Shown in pieces: positions 29,651 to 38,751 of a DNA stretch of 64,000 nucleotides; positions within the stretch are counted from its first letter, which is position 1; each line of letters starts with the position of its first letter. This stretch comes from Bacillus_BD sp963787345 (lineage in GTDB: Bacteria > Bacillota > Bacilli > Bacillales > Cytobacillaceae): the NCBI GenBank assembly GCA_963787345.1, contig CAWBCW010000036.1:1-64000 (forward strand). Direction: 5' to 3'. A program made the position numbers and the translations under genes. The notes under the pieces are model-generated. The model was not told where the DNA came from. It made no database searches and was given only the letters and a program-made list of their open reading frames with translations.

Positions 29651-30961
29651 TCAGTCTTCCCCTTCAATGATTTCATAAATTAATGGAGGTGCCCCGACCT
29701 CATTTTGTGACAAGGTATAAGCATCATAGACAAGATTTTTCACTTCCGTTACTTCTTGCTTATTGCTGTGAATCGTTACAAGCGATTGCCCTTTTTTCAC
29801 CTTGTCGCCTATTTTTTTTCTTAAAATAAGTCCTACTGCTAAGTCAATTTGCGACTCTTTTGTTACCCGGCCCGCTCCTAAAAGACTTGCAGCGACTCCG
29901 ATCTTATCGGCAATAATTTCTGAAACGATTCCATCCTCCTTCGCTTCAACTTCATATGTAAAAGATGAAGATGGAAGTTTAGTATGATCATCAACGATTC
30001 CGCTGTCTCCACCTTGTGCAGCAATAAAAGTCTTGAACGTTTCAATCGCTTTTCCTGTTTTAATCGAGTCCTCTAGCAGTTTCCTTGCTTCATCATCCGT
30101 TGCTGCTCTTCCAGCCAGATAGACCATTTTACTGCCAAGCGCTAAGCATAACTCATAAAGATCTTTCGGCCCTTTCCCCTGCAGCGTATCGATCGCTTCT
30201 TTGACCTCTAGTGCATTCCCAATCGCAAATCCTAACGGTTGATTCATATCTGTGATCATCGCAATCGTTTTCCGTCCGGCACCATGACCGATTCCGACCA
30301 TGGCCTTTGCCAATTCCTTCGCTCCGGCTAAATCTTTCATAAATGCACCAGACCCTGTTTTCACATCTAATACAATAGCGTCTGCTCCTGATGCAATTTT
30401 TTTACTCATAATTGAACTAGCAATGAGTGGAATACAATTAACGGTTCCTGTGACATCACGTAACGCATATAACTTTTTATCAGCAGGTGTTAAGTTTCCA
30501 CTTTGTCCGACGACCGCCACTTTATTCGTATTAACGAGACGATTGAAGGTATCATTATTCATCTCAACTTGAAACCCAGGGATTGATTCCAATTTATCAA
30601 TCGTCCCTCCCGTGTGACCAAGTCCGCGTCCTGACATTTTCGGAACAGGTACGCCTACAGAAGCAACGAGCGGCGCAAGGATCAGTGTAGTTGTATCCCC
30701 AACCCCACCTGTACTGTGTTTATCGACTTTAATCCCTTCAATCGAAGAAAGATCAATTCTATCACCTGACTCCACCATAGCCATCGTTAAATTCACACAT
30801 TCTGTAGAAGTCATGTCATTTAGAAAAATCGCCATCATAAGAGCTGACATTTGATAATCCGGGATGTTTCCATCGGTGTATCCTTTAATCGCAAACCCGA
30901 TTTCTTCTTGGGTTAATTCAAACCCATCACGCTTTCTTTCAATAATATCAACCATTCTCAT
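29651..30961 (-). CDS. pdp: Pyrimidine-nucleoside phosphorylase
   Basis: Phosphorolyses thymidine and uridine to the base and (deoxy)ribose 1-phosphate in nucleoside salvage. KVDKHSTGGVGDTTTL and KMSGRGLGHTGGTIDKLE are the class signatures, and the C-terminal domain has the GLILRKKIGDKVKKG barrel-sandwich motif. The internal ATG at 30961 matches the B. subtilis N-terminus MRMVDII; an upstream in-frame ATG would add four residues. In B. subtilis pdp lies with drm and nupC elsewhere, so its place between acpS and the rhomboid gene is different. Confidence 0.95.
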   Translation of the reverse strand: MRMVDIIERKRDGFELTQEEIGFAIKGYTDGNIPDYQMSALMMAIFLNDMTSTECVNLTMAMVESGDRIDLSSIEGIKVDKHSTGGVGDTTTLILAPLVASVGVPVPKMSGRGLGHTGGTIDKLESIPGFQVEMNNDTFNRLVNTNKVAVVGQSGNLTPADKKLYALRDVTGTVNCIPLIASSIMSKKIASGADAIVLDVKTGSGAFMKDLAGAKELAKAMVGIGHGAGRKTIAMITDMNQPLGFAIGNALEVKEAIDTLQGKGPKDLYELCLALGSKMVYLAGRAATDDEARKLLEDSIKTGKAIETFKTFIAAQGGDSGIVDDHTKLPSSSFTYEVEAKEDGIVSEIIADKIGVAASLLGAGRVTKESQIDLAVGLILRKKIGDKVKKGQSLVTIHSNKQEVTEVKNLVYDAYTLSQNEVGAPPLIYEIIEGED

Positions 30962-31154
30962 ACGAACATCCATCCTTTAACATGAAATTAGAATGTCATC
31001 TTGCCTTGCCCATCTTCCTATCGATCCTCTTCCTTTTTCAAAATTTCCCTTAGATAGCGGACATCCTTTTGCCGTCTAGATACATACATATAAGTAGTGC
31101 CCGTAAAAACGTCTATGTTATGATAGATCCATTAGATAAAAACAGGAGGAATTT

Positions 31155-31745
31155 ATGTTTATTCGAACGGAAAGTTTCCAAGAGTTTATCCGTTATTATC
31201 GCATTGTCTCTCTTATTATCGCCATACAAATCATCTTATACTTACTGGCAGCTTTGCCGTTTTTCTCCCATTCTTTCTGGTTCGATCAACTATCTGGTAA
31301 TAATTTTTATATTAAGACTGGTGAATGGTGGAGACTGATTACCCCTATCTTTATTCATGCCGGATTCTCGCATCTTCTTTTTAATAGCTTCTCTTTAATA
31401 TTATTCGGTCCTGGATTAGAGCGTATGCTTGGTAAATTCAAATTCCTTGCTATTTATCTCATTACCGGCATTTCTGCCAATCTTGCAACGTTCTTGATCC
31501 AGCCGATTACTTATATTCATGTCGGTGCAAGCGGGGCTATCTTTGGTTTATTCGGTATGTACATTAGCATCATCACGTTCCGCAAACATCTTCTCACAAG
31601 CAACAACAGACAGCTGATTACCACTATTGCTGTCATAGGCATCATTATGACGTTCCTTCAATCTAACATCAACGTCACTGCCCATCTGTTTGGCTTTATT
31701 TCCGGCTTTCTCATCGGTGCGCTGACATTACGAAAAAGAGGCTGA
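31155..31745 (+). CDS. Rhomboid-family intramembrane serine protease (YdcA-like)
   Basis: A six-helix membrane protein of 196 aa. The catalytic dyad is Ser126 in GASGAIFG and His177 in VTAHLFG, and the first-helix motif HAGFSHLLFNSFSLILFG (68-85) is present. AGGAGGAAT precedes the ATG. Its substrate is unknown. It is transcribed convergently with ydbT and ends at a strong terminator. Confidence 0.94.
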   Translation: MFIRTESFQEFIRYYRIVSLIIAIQIILYLLAALPFFSHSFWFDQLSGNNFYIKTGEWWRLITPIFIHAGFSHLLFNSFSLILFGPGLERMLGKFKFLAIYLITGISANLATFLIQPITYIHVGASGAIFGLFGMYISIITFRKHLLTSNNRQLITTIAVIGIIMTFLQSNINVTAHLFGFISGFLIGALTLRKRG

Positions 31746-31762
31746 TTAAAGCCTCTTTTTTT
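31733..31762 (+). terminator. Terminator of the rhomboid protease gene
   Basis: AAAGAGGC pairs with GCCTCTTT across GATTAA-type loop, followed by a T-run; it overlaps the stop codon. Confidence 0.85.
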
Positions 31763-31785
31763 GGGATACAGGACTGGAATGCAAA

Positions 31786-33216
31786 CTAGCTTTGATATTG
31801 ATACCAATGAAAGATCTTTTCAACTTGTTCTCTTTCAAGGTCAACGACGGTTCCGCCAGACCCGCCAATCCCGGATATAATCGATGCCTCTATTGTTGAA
31901 AGTGATCGTTTCTCTTGAAAATAACTACTTTGTATTGATAAAGATTGAATTTTATTCTTTTTCATAAAGATCGTATTTTTCACAATCCCACGAAATGTAA
32001 GGGTCAATTGTTGACCATCCAAATTCCAGCCAGCGTCTTTATGTTTCATATAGGCCCAAAAGGCTGCTGCCGGAAGAAGCAATAACGATAAATAACCCCA
32101 AGGTCTGAAGAAAAATAAACAGACAAGGATGACCAGAACCGGAAAAATAAATCCTCTAAACATATATCTTCTTAACGCTCGTTTTGGTGCCGGAACGATG
32201 TCTGGGGTGAAATGATAATCTTCTAGTAATGGTGTTAATAATTTAGCGGCTTCTTTTTTCTTAATAATCGGAAGCAACAATGCCTTTGCAGCAGCGTCTT
32301 TCTCTAACGATCCACCGGCACTTTCCAAATGAACCGAGCATAGTCCAAAAGGCTGCCGTACAATGTTTTCACTTATCATGATTCCTTGCACCCGATTAAG
32401 CGGGACAGTTAATTGACGCTTCTCTAATAATCCTCTTGAGATGATTAAGTCATTCTCAACCTTTTTTACTGTATATCCAGCATATTTGAGGATCGTTCCG
32501 ACAATGGCTACAATCCAGGCAAATAATAAAACAACAAAAACAATAATGCTAATAAAAAGAATCCCATTTGCGATAAGCCCTTGAAATTCCTTTACAACGA
32601 AGTCATATGGGATTAATTCATCAAATTGTAGAATAAAAGCGATCGCACCTGATATGACCACGCCCGCTCCACCAGATGTCGATGCTAGTAAAATCAATTG
32701 CGCCGGTGTCATTTTATAGATGACTTCTTGTTCCTTTTGCTCTTCTTCCATCACTTCAGATGTCTCACGATATTTAACCGTTGCTAAAAGATCTTGAATT
32801 GCCAGTGCATCCGATTTCTTAATCGCAGTTAGAACGGCTTCTGCTTCCTTAGAGCTGGAACCAGCTGTTTCAATTTTTACTTTTACTAATCCAAATGCTC
32901 GTTGTAAAATCCCTTCTGAAAAGTCGAGACTTTGGATTCGTTCAAACGGAATATAGCGTTTCTTTTTCACAAATAAACCAGATTCAATTCTTAGCTCTCC
33001 ATCTTCAACGCGATATGTAAATCGCAGCCATGACAAAATCCCACTAATTAATGGAAAAACGATAAAAACAGCGAAAACCAATAGTTGCCAAAGCCCAAAA
33101 CCAGAGCGATTCCCACCGAAAAAGAGAATGAAAACAAGCGGTAAAATCGACTCTTTCAAGCTCTTCAAGAAACTAATAACAGCTGCGACTGGGTGAAGTC
33201 TTCTTGGCTCAGACAT
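31786..33216 (-). CDS. bPH2-domain membrane protein (YdbT-like)
   Basis: A 476-residue membrane protein with two to three bacterial pleckstrin-like bPH2 domains (RIESGLFVKKKRYIPFERIQSLD; ISRGLLEKRQLTVPLNRVQGI; FRGIVKNTIFMKKNKIQSLS), each beside paired hydrophobic helices. The ATG at 33216 lies inside the end of ydbS, giving a short overlap that suggests coupling. YdbT/YdbS of B. subtilis are linked to resistance to other bacilli's antimicrobial products by memory only. Confidence 0.9.
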   Translation of the reverse strand: MSEPRRLHPVAAVISFLKSLKESILPLVFILFFGGNRSGFGLWQLLVFAVFIVFPLISGILSWLRFTYRVEDGELRIESGLFVKKKRYIPFERIQSLDFSEGILQRAFGLVKVKIETAGSSSKEAEAVLTAIKKSDALAIQDLLATVKYRETSEVMEEEQKEQEVIYKMTPAQLILLASTSGGAGVVISGAIAFILQFDELIPYDFVVKEFQGLIANGILFISIIVFVVLLFAWIVAIVGTILKYAGYTVKKVENDLIISRGLLEKRQLTVPLNRVQGIMISENIVRQPFGLCSVHLESAGGSLEKDAAAKALLLPIIKKKEAAKLLTPLLEDYHFTPDIVPAPKRALRRYMFRGFIFPVLVILVCLFFFRPWGYLSLLLLPAAAFWAYMKHKDAGWNLDGQQLTLTFRGIVKNTIFMKKNKIQSLSIQSSYFQEKRSLSTIEASIISGIGGSGGTVVDLEREQVEKIFHWYQYQS

Positions 33217-33688
33217 CTTCTTCCACCCTTGCCAGCCTAATAATCGCATGACGCATTTCTTCCGCTTCTTCCACATCTAATGCAGGAATTCCGTGAATCG
33301 TTGCAGCTGTCGAAATCGTCACGGTCGCCAAATGATATTTTCGCAATAACGGCCCTTGTTCTGTATCAACATGCTGGACTCGAACCATCGGAACGAGCGT
33401 ACGCTTAATGATAAAAATGCCGCTTTGAATTTCAATTTCCTGCTCTCGAACTTCGTATCGCCAATGTTTCCAGCGTAAATTCGGAAAAAGATAGATGTTA
33501 ATAAAAGCCGAGATAAGAAATAAAATAATGGCGGTAATTGGAATCCATAGCGGCCATGCAAAGATTGTACTTACAGTGATTAAACTTACTAATATGAATA
33601 ATGAAAAGGCGGTAATAATCGCTCCTGTTATTCGCCAAACAGACAAAGCTCTTTCTGAAATCCTTTTTTGCGGTTGTTGAGGTATCAT
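33209..33688 (-). CDS. bPH2-domain membrane protein (YdbS-like)
   Basis: A 159-residue protein with two adjacent membrane helices (about 25-70) and one bPH2 domain (EIEIQSGIFIIKRTLVPMVRVQHVDTEQG in two parts). The ATG at 33688 has AAGGAG upstream, and this length equals the B. subtilis YdbS as I recall. It precedes and overlaps ydbT. Confidence 0.9.
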   Translation of the reverse strand: MIPQQPQKRISERALSVWRITGAIITAFSLFILVSLITVSTIFAWPLWIPITAIILFLISAFINIYLFPNLRWKHWRYEVREQEIEIQSGIFIIKRTLVPMVRVQHVDTEQGPLLRKYHLATVTISTAATIHGIPALDVEEAEEMRHAIIRLARVEEDV

Positions 33689-33783
33689 AGAAACTCCTTT
33701 CCTTAATCGTCTCCTATTGTAAATCATTTCCTTACATTCTTTATTCGACATTCATATCAAAAACTCTTGCTTTTATGACAATA

Positions 33784-33818
33784 TAAAAAAAGTATACCAC
33801 CATTACAGTGATATACTC
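33784..33818 (-). terminator. Terminator of cshA
   Basis: AGTATATCAC and GTGGTATACT arms with seven Ts on the minus strand, about ten bases beyond the cshA stop. Confidence 0.85.
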
Positions 33819-33826
33819 TATTTTTC

Positions 33827-35302
33827 TTAACGATAGCTGTTTGATTTAGATTTATACTGTGAACCTTGAGATCGCTTGTTATTACTATGACCTTGACGGG
33901 ATGATCTCATTGGAGCTCTTTTTCCTCTAGGGCCGTCATAGCTACGCTTATTACGGTCATCATATTTCCGATCTCGTTTATTTGGAAGCGGCCTTTCTTC
34001 CGTTAGCTTTACAGGTGTTGTATCAGGCTCTTTTGTTAATAATTTTAGAACAGCAGCTACAATTGAGGTCGCATCATGATTCTCAAGCATTTCATTCGCT
34101 GCTTGTTTGTAATATTGAAGATTATTGGTTTCAATGGTTTGGTTGATTTTTTCCATTGCTGCCTTTTGTTGTCCTTCTAATGCTTCATCTAGAGTCGGAG
34201 GCTCCATCCGTTCCATTTTCTTTCTCGTTGTTTTTTCCACTACATGTAAATATGATTTTTCACGCGGTGTAATAAACGTAATCGCTACACCCTCTTTTCC
34301 TGCGCGTCCTGTACGTCCAATCCGATGAACATAGCTCTCAGGATCCTGTGGAATATCAAAATTATAAACATGTGTCACTCCTGAAATATCAAGTCCACGT
34401 GCAGCTACATCTGTTGCCACTAAAACATCAATACTTCCTTCTTTAAACTTTCTTAAAACCGACATTCTCTTCGCTTGAGTTAAATCTCCATGAATTCCCT
34501 CTGCGTTGTATCCACGTAAATTCAATGCTTCTGAAAGCTCATCGACTCTTCTTTTTGTCCGTCCAAAAATAATCGCGAGTTCAGGGGATTGAATGTCAAG
34601 CAATCTTGTCAGTACATCAAATTTCCCTTTTTCTTGGATTTCAATATAATACTGATCAATTAATGAAACGGTCATTTCCTTTGCTTTTACACGAATAATT
34701 TGCGGGTCTTTCATAAATCGTTCAGCAATTCGTTGAATCGGTCCTGGCATCGTTGCTGAGAAAAGGAGCGTTTGATGCTCGTCAGGAACTTTCGCTAAAA
34801 TCGCTTCGATGTCCTCAATGAATCCCATATTTAACATTTCATCCGCTTCATCTAAAACGACCATTTTTACAGAATCAAGACGGAGCGTATTCCGGTTAAT
34901 ATGATCTAAGAGACGTCCAGGTGTTCCAACAATAATATGAGGTGGTCGCTTTAACGCACGAATTTGGCGATTAATATCCTGTCCGCCATAAATCGATAAC
35001 ACTCTTGCTCTTTTTCCGTAACCAATTTTATATAGTTCTTCTGATACTTGAATAGCTAACTCACGAGTAGGTGCAATAATAATCCCTTGAATTACATCCT
35101 TCGTGTAGTCGATTTTATCAATCATTGGAACACCGAATGCGGTCGTTTTCCCCGTACCTGTTTGTGCCTGACCAATCAAATCCTTATTTTCTAGTCCTAA
35201 TGGAATCGTCTCTGCTTGAATGGGAGTCGCTTCTTCAAAACCCATTCTCTTTAATGACTTTAATGTGGCTGGACTAATACCTAGTTCTTCAAACTTCTTC
35301 AA
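33827..35302 (-). CDS. cshA: DEAD-box RNA helicase CshA
   Basis: An ATP-dependent RNA helicase of the RNA degradosome and cold response. Ordered motifs: Q-motif GFEEATPIQ, AQTGTGKTT (I), PTRELAIQV (Ia), DEAD (II), SAT (III), and HRIGRTGRAGKEG (VI). The C-terminal tail of about 60 residues is rich in Lys, Arg, Asn and Ser. The TTG at 35300-35302 is 10 bases after GGAG; a TTG three codons earlier is too close to that site. Length of about 491 aa is normal. Confidence 0.95.
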   Translation of the reverse strand: MKKFEELGISPATLKSLKRMGFEEATPIQAETIPLGLENKDLIGQAQTGTGKTTAFGVPMIDKIDYTKDVIQGIIIAPTRELAIQVSEELYKIGYGKRARVLSIYGGQDINRQIRALKRPPHIIVGTPGRLLDHINRNTLRLDSVKMVVLDEADEMLNMGFIEDIEAILAKVPDEHQTLLFSATMPGPIQRIAERFMKDPQIIRVKAKEMTVSLIDQYYIEIQEKGKFDVLTRLLDIQSPELAIIFGRTKRRVDELSEALNLRGYNAEGIHGDLTQAKRMSVLRKFKEGSIDVLVATDVAARGLDISGVTHVYNFDIPQDPESYVHRIGRTGRAGKEGVAITFITPREKSYLHVVEKTTRKKMERMEPPTLDEALEGQQKAAMEKINQTIETNNLQYYKQAANEMLENHDATSIVAAVLKLLTKEPDTTPVKLTEERPLPNKRDRKYDDRNKRSYDGPRGKRAPMRSSRQGHSNNKRSQGSQYKSKSNSYR

Positions 35303-35382
35303 ATTATCCAATCTCCTTTAATTGTTACAAAATCAAAGTGGCTAGAACATTTCTCCCGAGCCTATATAGAAAGCGCGCACGC

Positions 35383-35667
35383 CTAATGCAATACAATGTT
35401 GTAGAATGGAATACTAACTTTCCGATAAATCCATAACTTAAATGATCCGAAATCATTGTACTTGATAGTGAAAGTGAAAAAGACATTCTCCAATTGGAGT
35501 ATGTCTGGATCGAAAGAAATTCTCATTGGCACTTTGGGGTTAATTTTAACAGTAATTCCAGCTATTTGCAACAATGCCGTATCAATAATCGTTGTTGGGA
35601 CTCTTGCGACAAGTGCGGAAGAAACGACCTCAATAACAGAATTCACTTTTTCTAATGCCCCGAGCAC
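35383..35667 (-). CDS. Unrecognised open frame of 94 codons, uncertain
   Basis: An open frame between cshA and murF reading a protein-like, strand-rich sequence (ITVKINPKVPMRISFDPD; LENVFFTFTIKYNDFGSFKLW). No stop occurs back to about 35712, where in-frame codons add CRKCNEIVRYSN, but no Shine-Dalgarno site is visible for the GTG at 35667 or elsewhere. The opposite strand is also open. B. subtilis has no gene here. It may be a small unknown gene, a decayed gene or chance. Confidence 0.3.
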   Translation of the reverse strand: MLGALEKVNSVIEVVSSALVARVPTTIIDTALLQIAGITVKINPKVPMRISFDPDILQLENVFFTFTIKYNDFGSFKLWIYRKVSIPFYNIVLH

Positions 35668-35726
35668 ATTAGAGTACCGTACAATCTCATTACATTTCCG
35701 ACATTATACGACAAAATCCACTCAAA

Positions 35727-35844
35727 AAAGAGGCTGTCTCAACAAAGTGCAAAGTCGATACGTTGCAATATCTCATGTCTAATCCAAACTAAAGTCATGA
35801 ATATTGCCCTGCAAGACCTGACACCTTTATTGAGACAACCTTCT
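35727..35844. repeat. MITE-like palindromic element abutting murF
   Basis: About 118 bases with imperfect inverted ends: AGAGGCTGTCTCAACAAAG at the left and CTTTATTGAGACAACCTTCT at the right. A second inverted pair lies inside (GTTGCAATATCTCATG with CATGAATATTGCCCTGCAA). It starts right after the murF stop. The left end has a T-run on the minus strand, so it can also terminate murF transcription. Confidence 0.6.
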
Positions 35845-37221
35845 TTATCCTTGTAAAGCGTTCACAACTTCCTCTAGTTTCATGCCTCTTGACGCTTTTA
35901 CAAGAATTAATGTTTCCTTATTCGTTAATTGCTTAAGTTCCTGGATTAATGCCGTTTTATCTACAAACGGAAAAATGCATTCTACTGGAAAATGGGTCTT
36001 AGCTCCTTCGGCAATATGAGTTGCTAAAGGCCCGAAGGTGAACACATAATTAATTTTTTGCGGATCTAACCCTTTCCCCATCTCGAAATGAAATTCCCTT
36101 TCTTGCTCGCCTAACTCAAGCATATCCCCTAAAACGACGATTTTCCGCTGAAAATCAGGCAGATTCTCAATGAGATCAATGGCAGCTCGCATCGAAGTTG
36201 GACTGGCATTATAGGCATCATTAATAATTTTCTCACCCTTCGCCCCTTCTACTAGCTCCATTCTCATATTCGTTAATTGTAAGTAATGGAATCCATCATT
36301 CATTTTTTCAAAAGGAATGTTAAAATAACGCGCGACTAGCATGGCACTTAATGCATTTAAGACATTATGAATCCCTAGAACAGGCAAATCAAATTCTGTC
36401 TCAACATTGTTCACCTTAAACTTGCTTCCACTTTGATGGCCATTTATGCTAACGGGATACAGGTCATTCTGCTGGCTGCGGCCAAACGCCTTAATTTCAG
36501 CATTGCCACCATAGTGAGCAAGTCGTTCTTTTAATAGAGTTTCATCCCCCATATAAACGATTAATCCATTTTCCTGAAGACCGTCGATAATTTCTAACTT
36601 TGCTTCGGCAATTCCCTCTCTTGATCCGAGATCCAGCAAATGAGACTCACCAATATTCGTAATTACCGTAACGTTCGGACGTGCTAGCTTTGTTAGAAAT
36701 TCAATTTCGCCTTTGCCGCTCATCCCCATTTCCAAGACAGCAATTTCTGTGTCTTCTTCAAGGGAAAGGATCGTTAATGGCATGCCGATATGATTATTAA
36801 AGTTACCTTCTGTTTTTTGAACTTTATATTTTAGTGACAAAAGATTTGCGGTCATGTCCTTCACCGTTGTTTTACCATTACTGCCCGTAATGCCTACCAC
36901 TTTGACATCCAGTTCATTCCGGTAACTTCTCGCCAATTCCTGTAGCGCGGTTAACATGTCTTCCACGATCAAAATCGGTAAGTTTTCCGGTGGATTCGGT
37001 ACATCCTTTTGCCATAGAGCAGCAGCTGCTCCCTTTTGCAAAGCATCTTTTACAAAATTGTGCCCATCGGAATGTTCACCTTTAAAAGGAACAAATAAAT
37101 TCCCCGGCTCGATTTTGCGAGAATCAATCGTTATCCCTTTAATGGTAATGTCTTGAAAAGTTTCAATCTTATTTTCGACTTCAATCATATTTGCAACTTG
37201 CTGTAACGTTCTTTTAATCAC
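35845..37221 (-). CDS. murF: UDP-N-acetylmuramoyl-tripeptide-D-alanyl-D-alanine ligase MurF
   Basis: MurF adds D-Ala-D-Ala to the UDP-muramyl tripeptide in the cytoplasm. GITGSNGKTT (110-119) is the Mur-ligase P-loop, VLEMGMSGKGEIEFL and NAYNASPTSM are further family motifs. Length 458 aa. The start is GTG at 37221 with GAGGTG 7 bases upstream. It follows ddl in the same direction, so the dipeptide and its ligase are made together. Confidence 0.96.
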   Translation of the reverse strand: MIKRTLQQVANMIEVENKIETFQDITIKGITIDSRKIEPGNLFVPFKGEHSDGHNFVKDALQKGAAAALWQKDVPNPPENLPILIVEDMLTALQELARSYRNELDVKVVGITGSNGKTTVKDMTANLLSLKYKVQKTEGNFNNHIGMPLTILSLEEDTEIAVLEMGMSGKGEIEFLTKLARPNVTVITNIGESHLLDLGSREGIAEAKLEIIDGLQENGLIVYMGDETLLKERLAHYGGNAEIKAFGRSQQNDLYPVSINGHQSGSKFKVNNVETEFDLPVLGIHNVLNALSAMLVARYFNIPFEKMNDGFHYLQLTNMRMELVEGAKGEKIINDAYNASPTSMRAAIDLIENLPDFQRKIVVLGDMLELGEQEREFHFEMGKGLDPQKINYVFTFGPLATHIAEGAKTHFPVECIFPFVDKTALIQELKQLTNKETLILVKASRGMKLEEVVNALQG

Positions 37222-37248
37222 TTATTTACACCTCGCATCTGAGAAGCA

Positions 37249-38325
37249 TTAAAATGTGTATTTAATGCTTTGTTTTTCTTCGTGTCTTTCGATCGCCAAT
37301 TGGACAAGACGCTCTATTAATTCTGGATACTTCAGGCCGCTTTGATTCCAAAGAAGCGGGAACATGCTGATTGGTGTAAATCCAGGCATCGTATTCACTT
37401 CATTGATATATGCTTTTCCTTCACTCGTTAAAAAGAAATCCGCCCTTACTAGTCCTGAGCAATCAAGCGATTTAAAAGCCGTGACAGCCATTTCGCAAAG
37501 ACCGGCATATTCTGTTTCACTGATTTCAGCTGGAATAATTAGATCCGTATTGTCATCTTCATACTTCGCTTTATAGTCATAGAAATCTTTCTTCGGTACA
37601 ATTTCACCCGCAACCGAGCATTTCGGATCATCATTTCCAAGGACAGCAATCTCCACTTCCCTAGCAATTACGCCTTCTTCAATAATCACTTTACGGTCGA
37701 ATTGGAAAGCTTCCAAGAAAGCTTGATCGAGTTCATCACGATCTGAACACTTACTAATGCCCACACTTGAACCAAGATTAGCTGGTTTTACAAAACATGG
37801 ATACCCCAATTCTTTTTCAATTTCATCATAAATGTTTTGTTTACTTTGCTCCCACTCATATTTAATGCAGGAAACGTAGTTGACTTGATCCAGACCTGCT
37901 TGAGCAAAGATGTTTTTCATAATTACTTTATCCATTCCAGCTGAAGAGGCAAGAACTCCGTTGCCTACATACGGAATATTTAATAACTCAAGGAACCCTT
38001 GAACCGTTCCATCTTCTCCATTTGTGCCGTGAAGAAGCGGGAAAATGACATCTAGCGTCTCTTTTCCATCTTCTGTTTGGAATAAAGTTGAAGATAAAGA
38101 TGCCCCTTGATGCGCATTCGTTCTTTCAAACTTTAATTGGTCTACAGATTGGACATCGTCTTCTAATTGCGAGCCTTTAATCCACTCACCTGTTTCTGTA
38201 ATATAGATCGGATATATTTCAAATTTTTTATAATCTAACGCTTGGATAACGGCTAATGCTGTTCTTAACGAGACCTGATGTTCCGCCGATTTACCCCCAT
38301 ATAATAAGCCTAATTTTGTTTTCAT
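37249..38325 (-). CDS. ddl: D-alanine-D-alanine ligase
   Basis: Makes D-Ala-D-Ala for MurF. An ATP-grasp enzyme of 358 aa: LLYGGKSAEHQVSLRTA at the N-terminus, HGTNGEDGTVQG, KPANLGSSVGISK and the C-terminal INEVNTMPGFTPISMFP with Mg ligands. The ATG at 38325 has GGAGG upstream; an in-frame extension to 38391 runs through non-homologous sequence. A possible 14-codon leader ORF lies upstream. Whether it prefers D-Ala or D-lactate was not judged. Confidence 0.96.
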   Translation of the reverse strand: MKTKLGLLYGGKSAEHQVSLRTALAVIQALDYKKFEIYPIYITETGEWIKGSQLEDDVQSVDQLKFERTNAHQGASLSSTLFQTEDGKETLDVIFPLLHGTNGEDGTVQGFLELLNIPYVGNGVLASSAGMDKVIMKNIFAQAGLDQVNYVSCIKYEWEQSKQNIYDEIEKELGYPCFVKPANLGSSVGISKCSDRDELDQAFLEAFQFDRKVIIEEGVIAREVEIAVLGNDDPKCSVAGEIVPKKDFYDYKAKYEDDNTDLIIPAEISETEYAGLCEMAVTAFKSLDCSGLVRADFFLTSEGKAYINEVNTMPGFTPISMFPLLWNQSGLKYPELIERLVQLAIERHEEKQSIKYTF

Positions 38326-38359
38326 CGTAAAACCTCCATTTGTCTGTCTTTGCAATCCG

Positions 38360-38404
38360 CTACTTGTGATGGGTAACGGCCCAACCATCAATCGAGGATT
38401 TCAT
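38360..38404 (-). CDS. Possible 14-aa leader peptide upstream of ddl
   Basis: AAGGAGGC followed by ATG opens a short frame, MKSSIDGWAVTHHK-stop, ending about 35 bases before ddl. The ribosome-binding site is strong, but nothing else shows that it is translated. No obvious attenuator hairpin was identified. Confidence 0.35.
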   Translation of the reverse strand: MKSSIDGWAVTHHK

Positions 38405-38751
38405 GCCTCCTTGATAGAAATGTCGTTTCACTCCACATTCATCCATTTTACCATTTTATGAAACAGGATAGGGAATGAATATTGTCCTATATCGGGATGA
38501 TTTCTTACAAAAAAAGAAAGCGCCCACTAAGTCGTTTTCTTCATTCTTAAAGTATGTATTAATATGCCCAATCGAAACCTGTTTGCTTGAATTAATGCTG
38601 TAATTCACTGTTCAAAGATTAACAGATTAGACAGAACTTTTGTCGTATTCGATATTTTATTCGGACAAGTTTTTCTCCCTCTTGGTGCTGTCCGTATCAA
38701 GCACGTTTTCGGATCAGATCCCTTTACTTCCACTTACTCTATCCAACTCTT
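38405..38751. other. Gene-free stretch between ddl and the histidine phosphatase gene
   Basis: About 345 bases without a credible gene. The ddl promoter should lie in the first 100 bases on the minus strand, but I could not fix it. The remainder shows no repeat copy, RNA or operator I recognise. Confidence 0.6.

Noticed and set aside
31069..31338. Plus-strand frame overlapping the rhomboid gene start
   Set aside because: Out of frame with the well-supported rhomboid protein and without a start signal.
35456..35782. Plus-strand frame opposite the orphan frame
   Set aside because: No ribosome-binding site, and its end runs through the MITE-like palindrome; the minus frame reads more like a protein, though neither is certain.
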